This document shows, piece after piece, positions 8,112 through 17,219 of a stretch of 64,000 nucleotides of DNA. The stretch comes from Candidatus Obscuribacterales bacterium (GTDB taxonomy: Bacteria; Cyanobacteriota; Vampirovibrionia; Obscuribacterales; Obscuribacteraceae), in NCBI GenBank assembly GCA_019750335.1, contig JAIEOQ010000003.1, forward strand, positions 372,001 to 436,000, in the 5' to 3' direction. The translations under genes and the position numbers were made by a program. The notes below the pieces were generated by a model. The model was not told the origin of the DNA, did not search any database, and worked only from the letters and a program-made list of their open reading frames with translations. Every line of letters starts with the position of its first letter. Position 1 is the first letter of the stretch.

Positions 8112-9458
8112 ATGCTTAAGCGTAATCCGGCTATCTACATTCCAACTTTGTATTTTGCCGAAGGGCTGCCATATGCCATTGCCATGAGTCTCTCTACGGT
8201 TTATTTTAAGAGTCTTGGCGCCAGTAACGTATTTATTGGTTTGGCGACTATAATCTCTTTGCCCTGGACGCTCAAATTTATCTGGGCTCCTTTTGTTGAT
8301 TTTATTGGCACCAAACGTGTCTGGTTGCTCGTGTCGCAACTTGTGCTGGCGCTTTTGATGTTAGCGCTTTTAACACTGGCTTTAAGTAGTGGCGCTTCCA
8401 GCTCTCAAACAATCAATATTTCGCTTGGGCTATTCATGCTTATTGCTCTTGCTTCAGCCACTCACGACATTGCTATCGACGGCTATTATCTTGATGTTTT
8501 GAAACCGCAAGAACAAGCTTTTTTTGTCGGTGTGCGCAACGCAGCATATAAGGTCGCTGTTTTATTCGTTTCCGGCGCAATGGTGTATTTAGCTGGTATC
8601 GTTGAGAAACAAAGTACCGTGGCAAACGGTTGGGCAGCTGCTTTTGCCGCGTTGTTTCTTTGTCTGCTTTTTTGTTATAGCTTCCATTTCTGGTATTTGC
8701 CTAAGTATGCCGAGGCAACACGCGCGAAAGCTCCTTCGGTTGACCTGAACGCGGACACTCTGCCGAAAGAGGATGCCGCTCTCATTGCTTTGCCCCAAAG
8801 CGCTCAAGAAAAGTTGGATCCGAAAAAATTCTTGACAGTGATTCTTTCTTATTTCGAACAAAGATCGATTCTTGCCATAGTTTTTTACATACTCACTTTC
8901 CGCTTGGGCGACGCGCTGCTTTTGCGCCAAGCGCAGCCATTCTTGATGGATCCTTTAAGCAAAGGCGGAATGAATATTTCCATTCAAGAGTTGGGATTGA
9001 TTTACGGTACGGTCGGAGTTATATTCTTGCTTTTGGGGGGGATCATCGGCGGTTGGCTGCTGTCCCGCGACGGTGTGAAAAAATGGTTGTGGCCGACGGC
9101 ACTTTTTCAAAATTGCGCAATCTTGATTTATTGGTGGCTTGCCGTAAACAGACCGTCAATTCCAGTGGTGTATGTGGCAAATGCAATTGAGCAGTTTGCC
9201 TACGGATTAGGTGTTGCTGCCTATACGGTTTTTATTCTCAGTACTGTCAAAAGTCAATATAAAGCTGCTCATTATGCAGTTGCTACGGCGCTTATGGCTT
9301 GCGGTCAGCTTGTTCCCGGTATGCTCAGCGGCTATCTTTATGAAAGTATGGGTTACGCCAATTTCTTTTTGACGAGCTTTCTTCTTTCAATTCCTGGTAT
9401 GATTTCAATCGCATTTTTACCGATCGAACAACCGGAAAAAAGCCTTGAACAGGTGTAA
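8112..9458 (+). CDS. AmpG-like major facilitator superfamily transporter
   Basis: A 448-residue, 12-helix MFS protein. The N-terminal signature (LYFAEGLPYAIAMSLSTVYFKSLGASN then IGLATIISLPWTLKFIWAPFVDF) is that of the AmpG muropeptide permease family, which brings GlcNAc-anhydroMurNAc peptides into the cytoplasm for wall recycling. A polar central loop of about 70 residues (around 205-250) joins the two six-helix halves. Several AmpG relatives carry other solutes, so the substrate stays open. The stop is two bases before the start of an aldo/keto reductase, making a two-gene operon. Confidence 0.8.
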   Translation: MLKRNPAIYIPTLYFAEGLPYAIAMSLSTVYFKSLGASNVFIGLATIISLPWTLKFIWAPFVDFIGTKRVWLLVSQLVLALLMLALLTLALSSGASSSQTINISLGLFMLIALASATHDIAIDGYYLDVLKPQEQAFFVGVRNAAYKVAVLFVSGAMVYLAGIVEKQSTVANGWAAAFAALFLCLLFCYSFHFWYLPKYAEATRAKAPSVDLNADTLPKEDAALIALPQSAQEKLDPKKFLTVILSYFEQRSILAIVFYILTFRLGDALLLRQAQPFLMDPLSKGGMNISIQELGLIYGTVGVIFLLLGGIIGGWLLSRDGVKKWLWPTALFQNCAILIYWWLAVNRPSIPVVYVANAIEQFAYGLGVAAYTVFILSTVKSQYKAAHYAVATALMACGQLVPGMLSGYLYESMGYANFFLTSFLLSIPGMISIAFLPIEQPEKSLEQV

Positions 9459-9460
9459 CA

Positions 9461-10420
9461 ATGGAATATCGTAAACTAGGTAAATGGGGCGCGCGTGTCA
9501 GTGAAGTAAGCCTCGGTAGTTGGCTTACATACGGCGGCTCCGTTGATGAAGCTTCATCAATCGCTCAAATTCATCACGCCTATGAACGCGGTGTCAATTT
9601 TTTTGATACTGCTAACGTCTACGCACAAGGTAAAGCCGAGTTAGTTGTCGGTAAAGCGATAAGCACTTTGCGCCGTGACGATATTTTTTTGGCGACAAAA
9701 GTTTTTTTCAATATGGGAAACGGTCCCAATGACAAAGGTTTATCACGTAAGCACGTATTCGAACAATGTCATGCCAGTTTGAAACGCTTGAACGTTGATT
9801 ATATAGATCTTTATCAATGTCATCGTTTCGATCCTGATACGCCGCTTGTCGAGTTGGTGTTGACCATGGATATTCTGACCAGACAAGGCAAGATACTATA
9901 TTGGGGTGTCAGTGAATGGCCGGCCGCTAAAATTCAAGAAGTAGTTGATGTGGCGCACAAGCTTAATGCACCGCCGCCGGTATCAAATCAACCCTGCTAT
10001 AACATGCTAACTCGTGATATTGAAAAAGAAGTTTTGCCTGTTAGCGAAAGCAACGGTATGGGACAGGTAGTTTTTTCGCCTTTGGCACAAGGTGTTCTTA
10101 CCGGCAAATATAAAGCCGGAGAAGCCTACCCGGCTGACAGCCGAGCAGCAAACCCCCGCGATGGAGTTTTCTTGCGTGGTCGCGGTCTTTTGGAAAGCAA
10201 AACTTTGCAAGCTGTAGAACTGCTTGCCGGGCTAGCGCACGAAAATGGAATGACTATCGGTCAGATGGCTTTGTCCTGGTGTTTGCGCCTGCCCGGTGTT
10301 TCAAGCGTAATTGTTGGCGCTACGAAACCGGAACAGTTGAATGAAAATATTCAAGCTGCTGGCATAAAACTTTCAAGCGATTTACTGGTCAAAATTGATT
10401 CAATACTAGCTGAAATCTAG
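9461..10420 (+). CDS. Aldo/keto reductase (Kv-beta/YghZ-like)
   Basis: An NADPH-dependent oxidoreductase of 319 residues on a TIM barrel. The catalytic tetrad is complete: Asp49, Tyr54, Lys80 and His121 (FFDTANVYAQG, FLATKV, YQCHRFD). The C-terminal cofactor segment SVIVGATKPEQLNEN is typical of the branch containing voltage-gated potassium channel beta subunits and E. coli YghZ (a methylglyoxal reductase). An AGGTG within the end of the preceding transporter gene serves as ribosome binding site, so the two are probably co-expressed. The physiological aldehyde is not evident. Confidence 0.9.
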   Translation: MEYRKLGKWGARVSEVSLGSWLTYGGSVDEASSIAQIHHAYERGVNFFDTANVYAQGKAELVVGKAISTLRRDDIFLATKVFFNMGNGPNDKGLSRKHVFEQCHASLKRLNVDYIDLYQCHRFDPDTPLVELVLTMDILTRQGKILYWGVSEWPAAKIQEVVDVAHKLNAPPPVSNQPCYNMLTRDIEKEVLPVSESNGMGQVVFSPLAQGVLTGKYKAGEAYPADSRAANPRDGVFLRGRGLLESKTLQAVELLAGLAHENGMTIGQMALSWCLRLPGVSSVIVGATKPEQLNENIQAAGIKLSSDLLVKIDSILAEI

Positions 10421-10510
10421 ACTTGCTGGAATCTCAATCCATGATTTAGATTGGTCGGAATCTTCAGCTTGGGATATCATTGAAAGAGTTCCTGGCGTCT
10501 GGAGGTTTTT

Positions 10511-11407
10511 ATGTTTTGGCGAGCTTCAAGATTGCCTAGTCGTTCATTTGGTCCGACTCTGTTAGCTACAATGCTTTTAGTAGGTTTGTGCGCACCGCAT
10601 GTGGAAGCTGTGAAATCAGATTTGAAAGTTGATGCCAAGCGTGAAACTGATGGCGGACGTTGCCGGTTTGCCACTATACCTGGACGTTTGCTTGAACTCG
10701 GCTTAGCAGTTGAGAATGCCAATATTGTCGTCAAGCGGGTGCCGGGAATCAGCGAAATAAGCTTATGGAGCAATTGTCCGCGGAATTGGAACGTACAAAA
10801 GGGATTGGTACGTCAATGCGGTTTTTCAAGCCAGCGTAAAGGCACAGCTCTTTTAGCTGATGCACTGGGTTCTCGAGCAATTGTCAACGGGCGAGTCTAT
10901 TTATTTGCGCCCGGACCGATGAAAGGTCTACAGCTTGGAGCGCAAGGTGTTTTTATTAACGGGCAAGAGGTTGAACCTTTAAAAGGCTCGGATGTTACTT
11001 GTAATTGTGCCGGAGAAGATGTTTTAGAAGTACGAATTCCGGAAAGTTATAACGGCTCTTTAAAGGTTGCTTGTGCCAACAAGTCTTCTTTTGAGTTAAA
11101 TAATTGGCGCGAGGGTAATCTTGAATGTTTGCTCATGGGTGAAAGCACATTCTCAGGCGGCAAATTGGACTCACTAAGCAAAGCGGTTTTTGACTTGCGT
11201 GGTAATGCCAAAGCTGAGATTGAAGATCTTTCCACTAAAACTTTTGTCGCCAATATTGCCGGTAACGGGCAAATAGTCGTAAAACATGGCAAAGCTGACA
11301 TAAGTAATGCTACGGTGGCCGGCGCTGGCAAAATAATACTTTCCGGTGAATATAAGAATATGCAAAAGAGTGTTGAAGGAAGCGGTTCGGTAGAGGTGAA
11401 TCCCTAG
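10511..11407 (+). CDS. Exported DUF2807-like beta-solenoid protein
   Basis: A 298-residue protein with a signal sequence (hydrophobic core about residues 14-32, cleavage likely after HVEA). The second half repeats short beta strands with asparagine, serine and glycine turns and ends in GAGKIILSGEYKNMQKSVEGSGSVEV, the pattern of DUF2807 (head GIN) putative adhesins. Six or so cysteines suggest disulphides after export. GGAGG lies at 10501-10505. It is followed one base later by another exported protein gene, then a HEAT-repeat gene, in one apparent operon. The function is unknown; surface binding is only suggested by the fold. Confidence 0.6.
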   Translation: MFWRASRLPSRSFGPTLLATMLLVGLCAPHVEAVKSDLKVDAKRETDGGRCRFATIPGRLLELGLAVENANIVVKRVPGISEISLWSNCPRNWNVQKGLVRQCGFSSQRKGTALLADALGSRAIVNGRVYLFAPGPMKGLQLGAQGVFINGQEVEPLKGSDVTCNCAGEDVLEVRIPESYNGSLKVACANKSSFELNNWREGNLECLLMGESTFSGGKLDSLSKAVFDLRGNAKAEIEDLSTKTFVANIAGNGQIVVKHGKADISNATVAGAGKIILSGEYKNMQKSVEGSGSVEVNP

Positions 11408-11408
11408 A

Positions 11409-12596
11409 ATGACCAAGCAAAGCTTAGTCGTATTGGTTTTGGCTTTATCTTTGACTCCTTTAAATGCTGATATCTCCTGGGCGGACCAGACTGAAACCGT
11501 AGTTCCTGCTCCGGCTCAAAATACGGAGCAAGCTGCAAGCCCTGAAACAGTCGAAGCTGTAACACCAACTCTTGAAGCGACAAGCAAACCGCAGGTCGGT
11601 TCAGTAAACAAATCGGAGCCGACAAAAGAGCCGGTTGCGAAAGTTTCATCAACTCGTCCGGCAGCAACCAAGCCAAAAATGCTTTATGGACGTATTGAAG
11701 AGCTAACTAATGAGCAAGGGGCAACGCTGCCCTTAAAAATGAAAGCGATGCAACCTCAGCGCGACGTTAGACTTGACGGCAAAGCAACGAATAATGCATT
11801 GTCGGGTCAGGCAAACGCTAACGCGCGTTCTTCTTATCCCATTGACTTTCGTGGTACCTGGTCCGGTGAGCTAACTATTTTTTCAGCAAATTTTTCGCCT
11901 GTACGCTGGGAGTTTGACAGAGCTGAAACAGAAAAAGAAGTTCGCTTGATGAAACCGGGCACTAAAGGTCAATGCACGGTGAATTTCTATCAGGGTAACA
12001 ACAACTCGATTCAGCTTGAGCCTTGTGAGGTGATTTTTTATGCGACGACTAATTCAGGTGAAATGAACAATCAAATGAAGCAGCTTTTCGGTAATTCATC
12101 TTTAGGTAGTTTTGTGGGCCGCTCGGCCATGAACATTCCTTATATGTATGCTTTGCATTTGGGCAACTTGACTGCCGGCGTAGGCGTAACCGGTAATCAA
12201 CTAAATAGCCGGATCTTAAAGAACCAATTGAATCAGCTTGCTACCGGTGTCCTTGAACAAGTTGTTGTCGCTCATGCTAGCGATCGCAATCCAACTACGG
12301 GCAAAACGCGCTTAAGCTATTCTGAAAGCGTTCTGCGTTTCACACGAATTGATGCCAACAGGCTCTATTTGCAAGCGGCATCAGTCAATTATCGCAACGA
12401 CGGAAGATACGAAGATAAAGTGATTCTCTATGGCACTCTTAATCGTTTTAGCGGAGCGGGTGGCAGCTCTGGCTACGGGACAAGAGCTGCGCCTTCTTTA
12501 TTCAATGGTGGTAATAATGGCAATTCAGGCGGGAGCGGCGGTTTTCAGCAGATTGAGCAAATGATGCGCCAGATTCAAAATATGACAGGTCAGTGA
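11409..12596 (+). CDS. Exported protein of unknown function with Pro/Ala-rich linker and Gly-rich tail
   Basis: I do not recognise this 395-residue protein. A signal peptide (residues 1-22) is followed by a low-complexity linker rich in Pro, Ala, Thr and Glu (about 27-90). A compact region follows (about 137-345) starting FRGTWSGELTIFSANFSPVRWEF, which reads as beta-rich. The C-terminus is Gly/Asn/Ser-rich and ends in a short amphipathic helix (QIEQMMRQIQNMTGQ). The linker would let the domain reach across the periplasm or wall. Its start lies one base after the stop of the DUF2807-like gene, with a GAGGTG site inside that gene, so the two are probably made together. Confidence 0.7.
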   Translation: MTKQSLVVLVLALSLTPLNADISWADQTETVVPAPAQNTEQAASPETVEAVTPTLEATSKPQVGSVNKSEPTKEPVAKVSSTRPAATKPKMLYGRIEELTNEQGATLPLKMKAMQPQRDVRLDGKATNNALSGQANANARSSYPIDFRGTWSGELTIFSANFSPVRWEFDRAETEKEVRLMKPGTKGQCTVNFYQGNNNSIQLEPCEVIFYATTNSGEMNNQMKQLFGNSSLGSFVGRSAMNIPYMYALHLGNLTAGVGVTGNQLNSRILKNQLNQLATGVLEQVVVAHASDRNPTTGKTRLSYSESVLRFTRIDANRLYLQAASVNYRNDGRYEDKVILYGTLNRFSGAGGSSGYGTRAAPSLFNGGNNGNSGGSGGFQQIEQMMRQIQNMTGQ

Positions 12597-12607
12597 GGTT
12601 GTAAATA

Positions 12608-13117
12608 ATGGATTTGAATATTCTGGCCGATACGGTCGAAGATATGATTTTGCAATTGAGCTATCCCGGCTTTGAACGCCGGTCTTTCAATCTTGGCTTG
12701 CCTGATGCCATCAATAAAGCGCCGGCAAAAATATTTGCTCAGGCCTTAAAACATGAGTCGGAGCTGGTTCGCCTGGCTGCTTTGCGCTGGTTTCGCGAGC
12801 GCCCTGGCATAGCTAAAAATTTCAGCAAAGGCATTTATGAATGTTTGAACGATAAAGATGAATGGGTGCGCATGGAAACGTTGCGATGTTTAGAACGTTT
12901 TGACGGTGCTGACGATAGCTCGGCAAAAAACATTGCTCTTTTGCTTGAAGATCATGATATTGAAGTTAGAAAAGCTGCGGCAAAAGCTCTCGGCAAGCTA
13001 GATAATCGTTCGGAAGCAGTTCTTGATGCTTTGCGCAAAGCATCCGAAGACAAAGATACTGAAGTACGTTTTAAGGCCCAGAAAGCTCTACGCAAGCTTG
13101 GAGCCTATGAGTCCTAG
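12608..13117 (+). CDS. HEAT-repeat protein
   Basis: A 169-residue all-helical protein with about four HEAT/PBS-lyase-type repeats. The clearest are ESELVRLAALRWFRER, DEWVRMETLRCLERF, DIEVRKAAAKALGKL and DTEVRFKAQKALRKLG. There is no signal sequence, so it is cytoplasmic and likely a protein-binding scaffold. In cyanobacteria such small HEAT proteins also include phycobilin lyases, but nothing here points to pigment chemistry. It lies 11 bases after an exported-protein gene. Its TAG shares CTAG (13114-13117) with the convergent gene's stop. Confidence 0.8.
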   Translation: MDLNILADTVEDMILQLSYPGFERRSFNLGLPDAINKAPAKIFAQALKHESELVRLAALRWFRERPGIAKNFSKGIYECLNDKDEWVRMETLRCLERFDGADDSSAKNIALLLEDHDIEVRKAAAKALGKLDNRSEAVLDALRKASEDKDTEVRFKAQKALRKLGAYES

Positions 13118-13554
13118 CATTTGTTTAGCCAGGATTCAAGGTCTTCGACAAACCTCGAGTTCTGAGTCAGGTTAAAAGCATAGTCATATTCAAAATACTG
13201 CTCGAGAAAATTCAGGTTGTAGCGAATTATTTTCAAAAGCTCATGGACGCTACTACGTACTTTCTCATTTATAGTTCGTAACGATGATAACTGAGACTGC
13301 CATGTAGGGGCTTGGAAGCCGCCTGTCAAAGACTCGCGGTGAATTAGCTCAATGCCGCGAGCATAATTAGCTGTAAGCCCGTGCAGATAGCGGCTGATTG
13401 TTTTTTCTTCCAAGGTGCTGCGCTTTTGGCAAAATGCAAAGAGTATTTCATCGATAAGCATGATTATTTCGGCGCATTCACGGCTTAGCTCCAGGGCGCT
13501 TTCTTGACCGCTCAAAGGCGCATCTTCTTTGTCGGTTCCAATATTTGCGGGCAT
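13114..13554 (-). CDS. Hypothetical helical cytoplasmic protein
   Basis: A protein of 146 residues that I do not recognise. It is mostly charged helix (for instance SALELSRECAEIIMLIDEILFAFCQKRSTLEEKTISRYLHG), with no signal or membrane segment, and is compatible with a four-helix bundle. The ATG at 13552-13554 has a GGGAG site at good distance. It is isolated, and its stop codon overlaps that of the HEAT-repeat gene by four bases. Confidence 0.65.
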   Translation of the reverse strand: MPANIGTDKEDAPLSGQESALELSRECAEIIMLIDEILFAFCQKRSTLEEKTISRYLHGLTANYARGIELIHRESLTGGFQAPTWQSQLSSLRTINEKVRSSVHELLKIIRYNLNFLEQYFEYDYAFNLTQNSRFVEDLESWLNKC

Positions 13555-13610
13555 AGCTTATCTCCCAGACTTACTCATAATTTACGTCAGTCCATATCTG
13601 TTTTCAACCA

Positions 13611-13660
13611 GGCAGACAAAAGCAGAATGACCGCCAAATTCAATTGACGGTCATTCTGCT
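13611..13660 (-). terminator. Intrinsic terminator downstream of the ribbon-helix-helix gene
   Basis: A 13-base-pair stem (AGCAGAATGACCG with its complement) and 14-base loop. On the minus strand it is followed by TTTTGTCT. On the plus strand a run of eight to nine T also follows at 13668, so it may act both ways. Confidence 0.75.
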
Positions 13661-13680
13661 TCTAAAGTTTTTTTTTGAGA

Positions 13681-13884
13681 CTAGCTAATTGTTGAAGGGA
13701 CTGATTGCGGTGTCTCAATTGTGCTGACAGTCATGTGTGACTGTTGAGTTCTACGGAAATTATCAAGGTAACGGCGAAGAGCTTCGCGTATCAGGTCTGA
13801 TCTGGTTCTGTGCTCGCATTGAGCGATGTAATCTACTTGTTCCAACATGGCTGGCGGTAATGCTATTAGGACTTTCTTCGGCAT
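13681..13884 (-). CDS. Ribbon-helix-helix (CopG/Arc-type) transcriptional regulator
   Basis: A 67-residue DNA-binding protein. The beta strand KKVLIALPP is followed by helix MLEQVDYIAQCEH, the turn RTRSD and the helix LIREALRRYLDNF, the exact ribbon-helix-helix order. A Ser/Thr-rich tail of about 20 residues follows. It would bind DNA as a dimer or tetramer. No toxin gene is adjacent, so it is not obviously an antitoxin. A GGGGGAAG precedes the ATG (13882-13884), and an intrinsic terminator follows the stop. Confidence 0.85.
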   Translation of the reverse strand: MPKKVLIALPPAMLEQVDYIAQCEHRTRSDLIREALRRYLDNFRRTQQSHMTVSTIETPQSVPSTIS

Positions 13885-14353
13885 CGGACTTCCCCCGGGA
13901 CTGCGTTGACGACTCTAAACCCGTGCTCTTTTGGATCGAGAGCTGTCGTATTGACTATAAACCCCTTATGTGATCAGCTTGAATTTTATATCCGAGCGAT
14001 CCAACAGCTTAGTAATTTACACATCAAATCGATACACGTAAAGGTCTCAAAGGCGCATAATGACGCTATCTTCTCTAGAAGTACTTAAAAGGTTTTTTCG
14101 AAAGTCTGAAAGCCAGTCTACGCAAGACTCGCAGGGGATCGCTTTTGAAAGCATAGAAAGTATTAGCCTAAAAGACATATGCTGGTATGTCTATGGTATA
14201 GGTTGAAAATCTGAATAAAACCTAGCTTTTATCCTTTACTCGTGCTTAGCTAATCAGGAACCGCTTTCTGCTACCGGGTTTCAAGGGATGATACCACAAG
14301 CGGTATCATCCCTTGAAACCCGCTTCTGTTCTAGTTTACGAGGAGTGAATTCG
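13885..14353. other. Gene-poor spacer of about 470 bases
   Basis: Short open frames here on the plus strand have no ribosome binding site and no recognisable protein, so I call it non-coding. It must hold the promoters of the ribbon-helix-helix gene (leftward) and of exonuclease III (rightward). Its one striking object is the long hairpin at 14275-14322. Confidence 0.6.
14275..14322. repeat. Perfect 21-bp inverted repeat in the xth leader
   Basis: Arms CGGGTTTCAAGGGATGATACC and complement (21 bp, no mismatch) enclose a six-base loop ACAAGC. It ends 18 bases before the AGGAG of the exonuclease III gene and is not followed by a T run. It would form a very stable hairpin in any transcript through it. 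Confidence 0.85.
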
Positions 14354-15124
14354 ATGCTTGTTGCCACCTGGAATGTCAATTCCATCACTGTGCGGCTTCC
14401 TCAGGTTCTGGAGTGGTTAGACAAGGTGCGTCCAAACGTTCTTTGCCTGCAGGAAACGAAAGTGATAGACGAAAAGTTTCCCGTCAAGGCTTTTGCTGAA
14501 ATTGGATTTACTGTTGAAACATTTGGTGAGAAAACATACAACGGTGTCGCGATCATCTCGGATAAGCCTCTGACTGATGTTAGACGAGGTTTCAAGCTGG
14601 AAGTTGGACCGGGCTCAAAACGTTTGATTATGGGTACTTACGATTCCGTAAGGATAATTGATGTTTATATTCCGAACGGATCAGAGGTTGGTTCGGAAAA
14701 ATATGCTTATAAGCTTGAGTGGCTTTCAGTTTTGCATAAACTTTTTGCCGAAGAGTTCAAGCCGGAAGAACATATTGTTTTGTGTGGAGATTTCAATATC
14801 GCTACTGAAGATCGGGATGTTTATGATCCGGTCTCTTTGGCCGGAACGATTCTGCTTAGCGACGCTGAGCGTGCGGCTATCGACGAGCTGCGTCAGTGGG
14901 GAATGACGGATGTTTTTCGTCAGCATCATCAAGATGCCGGGCTTTATTCCTGGTGGGATTACAGAATGAATGCTTTTGCCCGCAATCTTGGATTACGGAT
15001 CGATCATATCTGGGCGACAGCAGACTTAGCTTCACGCTCGCGTTCCATCTATATAGATAAGGAACCGCGTAAAGGTGAGCGCCCTTCGGATCATGTACCG
15101 GTCGTTGTCGACTTTGCCGTTTAA
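14354..15124 (+). CDS. xth: Exodeoxyribonuclease III / AP endonuclease
   Basis: A 256-residue member of the ExoIII/APE1 family. It cuts the backbone at abasic sites and trims 3' ends during base-excision repair, with a divalent metal. Catalytic motifs are in order: TWNVNS (Asn7), LQETK (Glu34), YIPNG, CGDFNIA (Asp and Asn), and the C-terminal SDHVPVV (Asp-His pair). The ATG at 14354 is chosen because AGGAG lies eight bases before it; the in-frame ATG at 14288 falls inside a hairpin. The stop shares TTAA with the convergent acyl-CoA dehydrogenase gene. Confidence 0.95.
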   Translation: MLVATWNVNSITVRLPQVLEWLDKVRPNVLCLQETKVIDEKFPVKAFAEIGFTVETFGEKTYNGVAIISDKPLTDVRRGFKLEVGPGSKRLIMGTYDSVRIIDVYIPNGSEVGSEKYAYKLEWLSVLHKLFAEEFKPEEHIVLCGDFNIATEDRDVYDPVSLAGTILLSDAERAAIDELRQWGMTDVFRQHHQDAGLYSWWDYRMNAFARNLGLRIDHIWATADLASRSRSIYIDKEPRKGERPSDHVPVVVDFAV

Positions 15125-17040
15125 CTGTACGGAAACATAATCTGAGACTGACGAATACCTTCGAGGCTCTTCATCTTGCCTTCGATAATTTTATCGGCCA
15201 GTTTGCGACAAGCTTTGAAGTAGGAATCAGATACACGCTCACCTGTGAGCTTGCGTGTTAAATCCTGACAAAGAATATCAGCTGCATCAATAGTCACTTC
15301 GTCATTCATGGTTGTAGCATGCAAAGCTGTAACTATGATTGTGATCGCATCCTGAATGCGCTGGGACATATCGGCAATGCGACATTGACGATCGGCTAAA
15401 CGCAGTTGATGCGTGACCATGGCATGGCTAAGCTCGATTGGCGAGTCACGCAGCTCGCGCAAAGCAAAAGACACATGTCCTTGCAAACGTTCATGCAAAG
15501 GAAAGTCTTGGGGGATTGAATCGGCAAACGCCATCTCTTTACCAAGACGCCAGGAGGCATATGGCATAAGTTCATTGCGTAAGGCAAAAGCGTGAGCCGG
15601 ATTCAACGGATTGAAGCTCTTTATCTTTTCACGTTCGAGCGCTTTGCCCACCGGTTCGAAGAATTGGCTGCCATGTTGTTTGGCTAATGACTTGAAGAAA
15701 GCCATGCCAAGCATTTCGCCTTCGCCTTCATAAATACACGGTGCGAGAAAATCATGAACGTTGTCACCGAACATGTGTCCGTGCATGAACGATCTGCCGC
15801 CATGTGTTTTCATGAAATATTCGATGGCCACTTCTTTTTGCGCTTCGCTACCAAAGATTTTAGCGATGATGCATTCGAGTTCGCCGCGATAACCTTGATC
15901 CAAAAGGTATGAGCCCCAGTTGACCAAAGCGTCGGCTCCGCAGATTAACGCAGCAGTACGAGCGATTCTGCGTTTGACAAGCTCTCTTGTTTCAATTGCT
16001 TGTCCGTAAGTTTTTCTAAATTTAGCCCAGGGCAGCATATTAGCTAACATCAAGCGCATTGTTCCGGCAGCACCGGAACATAAAGCCAAGCGTCCTAGAT
16101 TCAAACCATGATAAGCAACGGTAAGTCCGTCGCCGATTTGCGGTTTAAGTAGATTCTCTTTCGGCACCTTGAAATTGGTGAATACAAGACCATTGTTAAA
16201 GGCATGCTTAAGAGCATAAAGTCCGTAATTCACAATGCGGAAGTTTTCGTTCTCTTCTTTAGGCAACTCAGCAATCAAAGCTGCTGGCTTGCCATCAATT
16301 AAACAAACCAATCCGATGGTACGTCCGGTAACAGCGTTTGTAATGAATAGCTTTTCGCCGTTTACTACATAATGATCGCCTTCTAGTTTGGCTGTGGTTT
16401 TGAGAGCGGTTAAATCCGAACCGGCTCCTGGTTCGGTTAAAGCAAAAGCGGAAAGTGTTTCACCGGAGGCCAAGCGCGGGAGAAAACGTTTCTTTTGTTC
16501 TTCTGTACCAAAACTTGAAACCGGATCGACAGCACCGATACAGCCATGTACTGAGGCCAGTCCGGCGACGGTCGGATCAACTGTGGCTATCTGAGTGAGA
16601 AAGTTCATGAAATGCTGGATTGAGCTGCCTTGACCGCCATATTTGGAGTCAATCAACATTCCCCAGTAACCGGCTTTACCGAGATCAGCTAAAAGTTCAT
16701 CACAAACTTTGCCCCGTTCGTTGTAAATAGTGCCGCTTTCAACATAACGACGAACTGTCTCTACGCAGTTTTTCATTGCCGGTAGAAAAGGAGCGGTCCG
16801 ACTGACCGGTGAATAAGCAAACTCGCCAAGCGGCACTTTGTCTTCCCAAACAGCCTTATGAATCGGGCTGTTGGAGGTTTTATATTGAGGAGCAAAAAGC
16901 GCTTCTACTTGATCGTCGGCTTTATCGACGGCACCGGTTCGTTTTGCCTCTTCTTCACTTTTCCCGCCTAACCGCATCGCAGTTTCGGCAAAACTCATGT
17001 CACGATCTTTTTCTTCGTTCTGAGTAGAATTCATTGTCAA
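15121..17040 (-). CDS. Acyl-CoA dehydrogenase family protein
   Basis: A 639-residue flavoenzyme that introduces the alpha-beta double bond in acyl-CoA, passing electrons to ETF. The FAD/substrate motif FALTEPGAGSDLTALKT and a glutamate-bearing segment CIYEGEGEMLGM are present, with the usual helical N-terminal, beta-barrel and C-terminal helical domains. It is longer than the common 380-residue short-chain enzymes because of a C-terminal extension of about 170 residues with further helices, as in very-long-chain and FadE-like relatives. TTG at 17040 has AGGCGG seven bases upstream; ATGs at 17034 and 16998 are alternatives. No other beta-oxidation gene is adjacent. Confidence 0.88.
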   Translation of the reverse strand: MTMNSTQNEEKDRDMSFAETAMRLGGKSEEEAKRTGAVDKADDQVEALFAPQYKTSNSPIHKAVWEDKVPLGEFAYSPVSRTAPFLPAMKNCVETVRRYVESGTIYNERGKVCDELLADLGKAGYWGMLIDSKYGGQGSSIQHFMNFLTQIATVDPTVAGLASVHGCIGAVDPVSSFGTEEQKKRFLPRLASGETLSAFALTEPGAGSDLTALKTTAKLEGDHYVVNGEKLFITNAVTGRTIGLVCLIDGKPAALIAELPKEENENFRIVNYGLYALKHAFNNGLVFTNFKVPKENLLKPQIGDGLTVAYHGLNLGRLALCSGAAGTMRLMLANMLPWAKFRKTYGQAIETRELVKRRIARTAALICGADALVNWGSYLLDQGYRGELECIIAKIFGSEAQKEVAIEYFMKTHGGRSFMHGHMFGDNVHDFLAPCIYEGEGEMLGMAFFKSLAKQHGSQFFEPVGKALEREKIKSFNPLNPAHAFALRNELMPYASWRLGKEMAFADSIPQDFPLHERLQGHVSFALRELRDSPIELSHAMVTHQLRLADRQCRIADMSQRIQDAITIIVTALHATTMNDEVTIDAADILCQDLTRKLTGERVSDSYFKACRKLADKIIEGKMKSLEGIRQSQIMFPYS

Positions 17041-17219
17041 CAGATGTCCGCCTGTTTGATAGCCTTAAGGTAGATCATAGTACACGCCAGAAGCCTATTT
17101 GAGCGGTAAGCTTAAGTTACTAAACTTCCGCTTTTGAACTAGGGTAATTAATGACAGGCGGCGGCAAAATAGCTAACGTATATCAAACCGACCGTGTCGC
17201 AAAGAAAGAGGAAGCTCCC

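Noticed and set aside
13737..14088. Two plus-strand frames of 60-78 codons
   Set aside because: They lack a ribosome binding site, and one overlaps the clear ribbon-helix-helix gene on the other strand.
14288..14353. Longer N-terminus for exonuclease III
   Set aside because: It begins inside a hairpin, lacks a binding site and adds residues before the conserved start.
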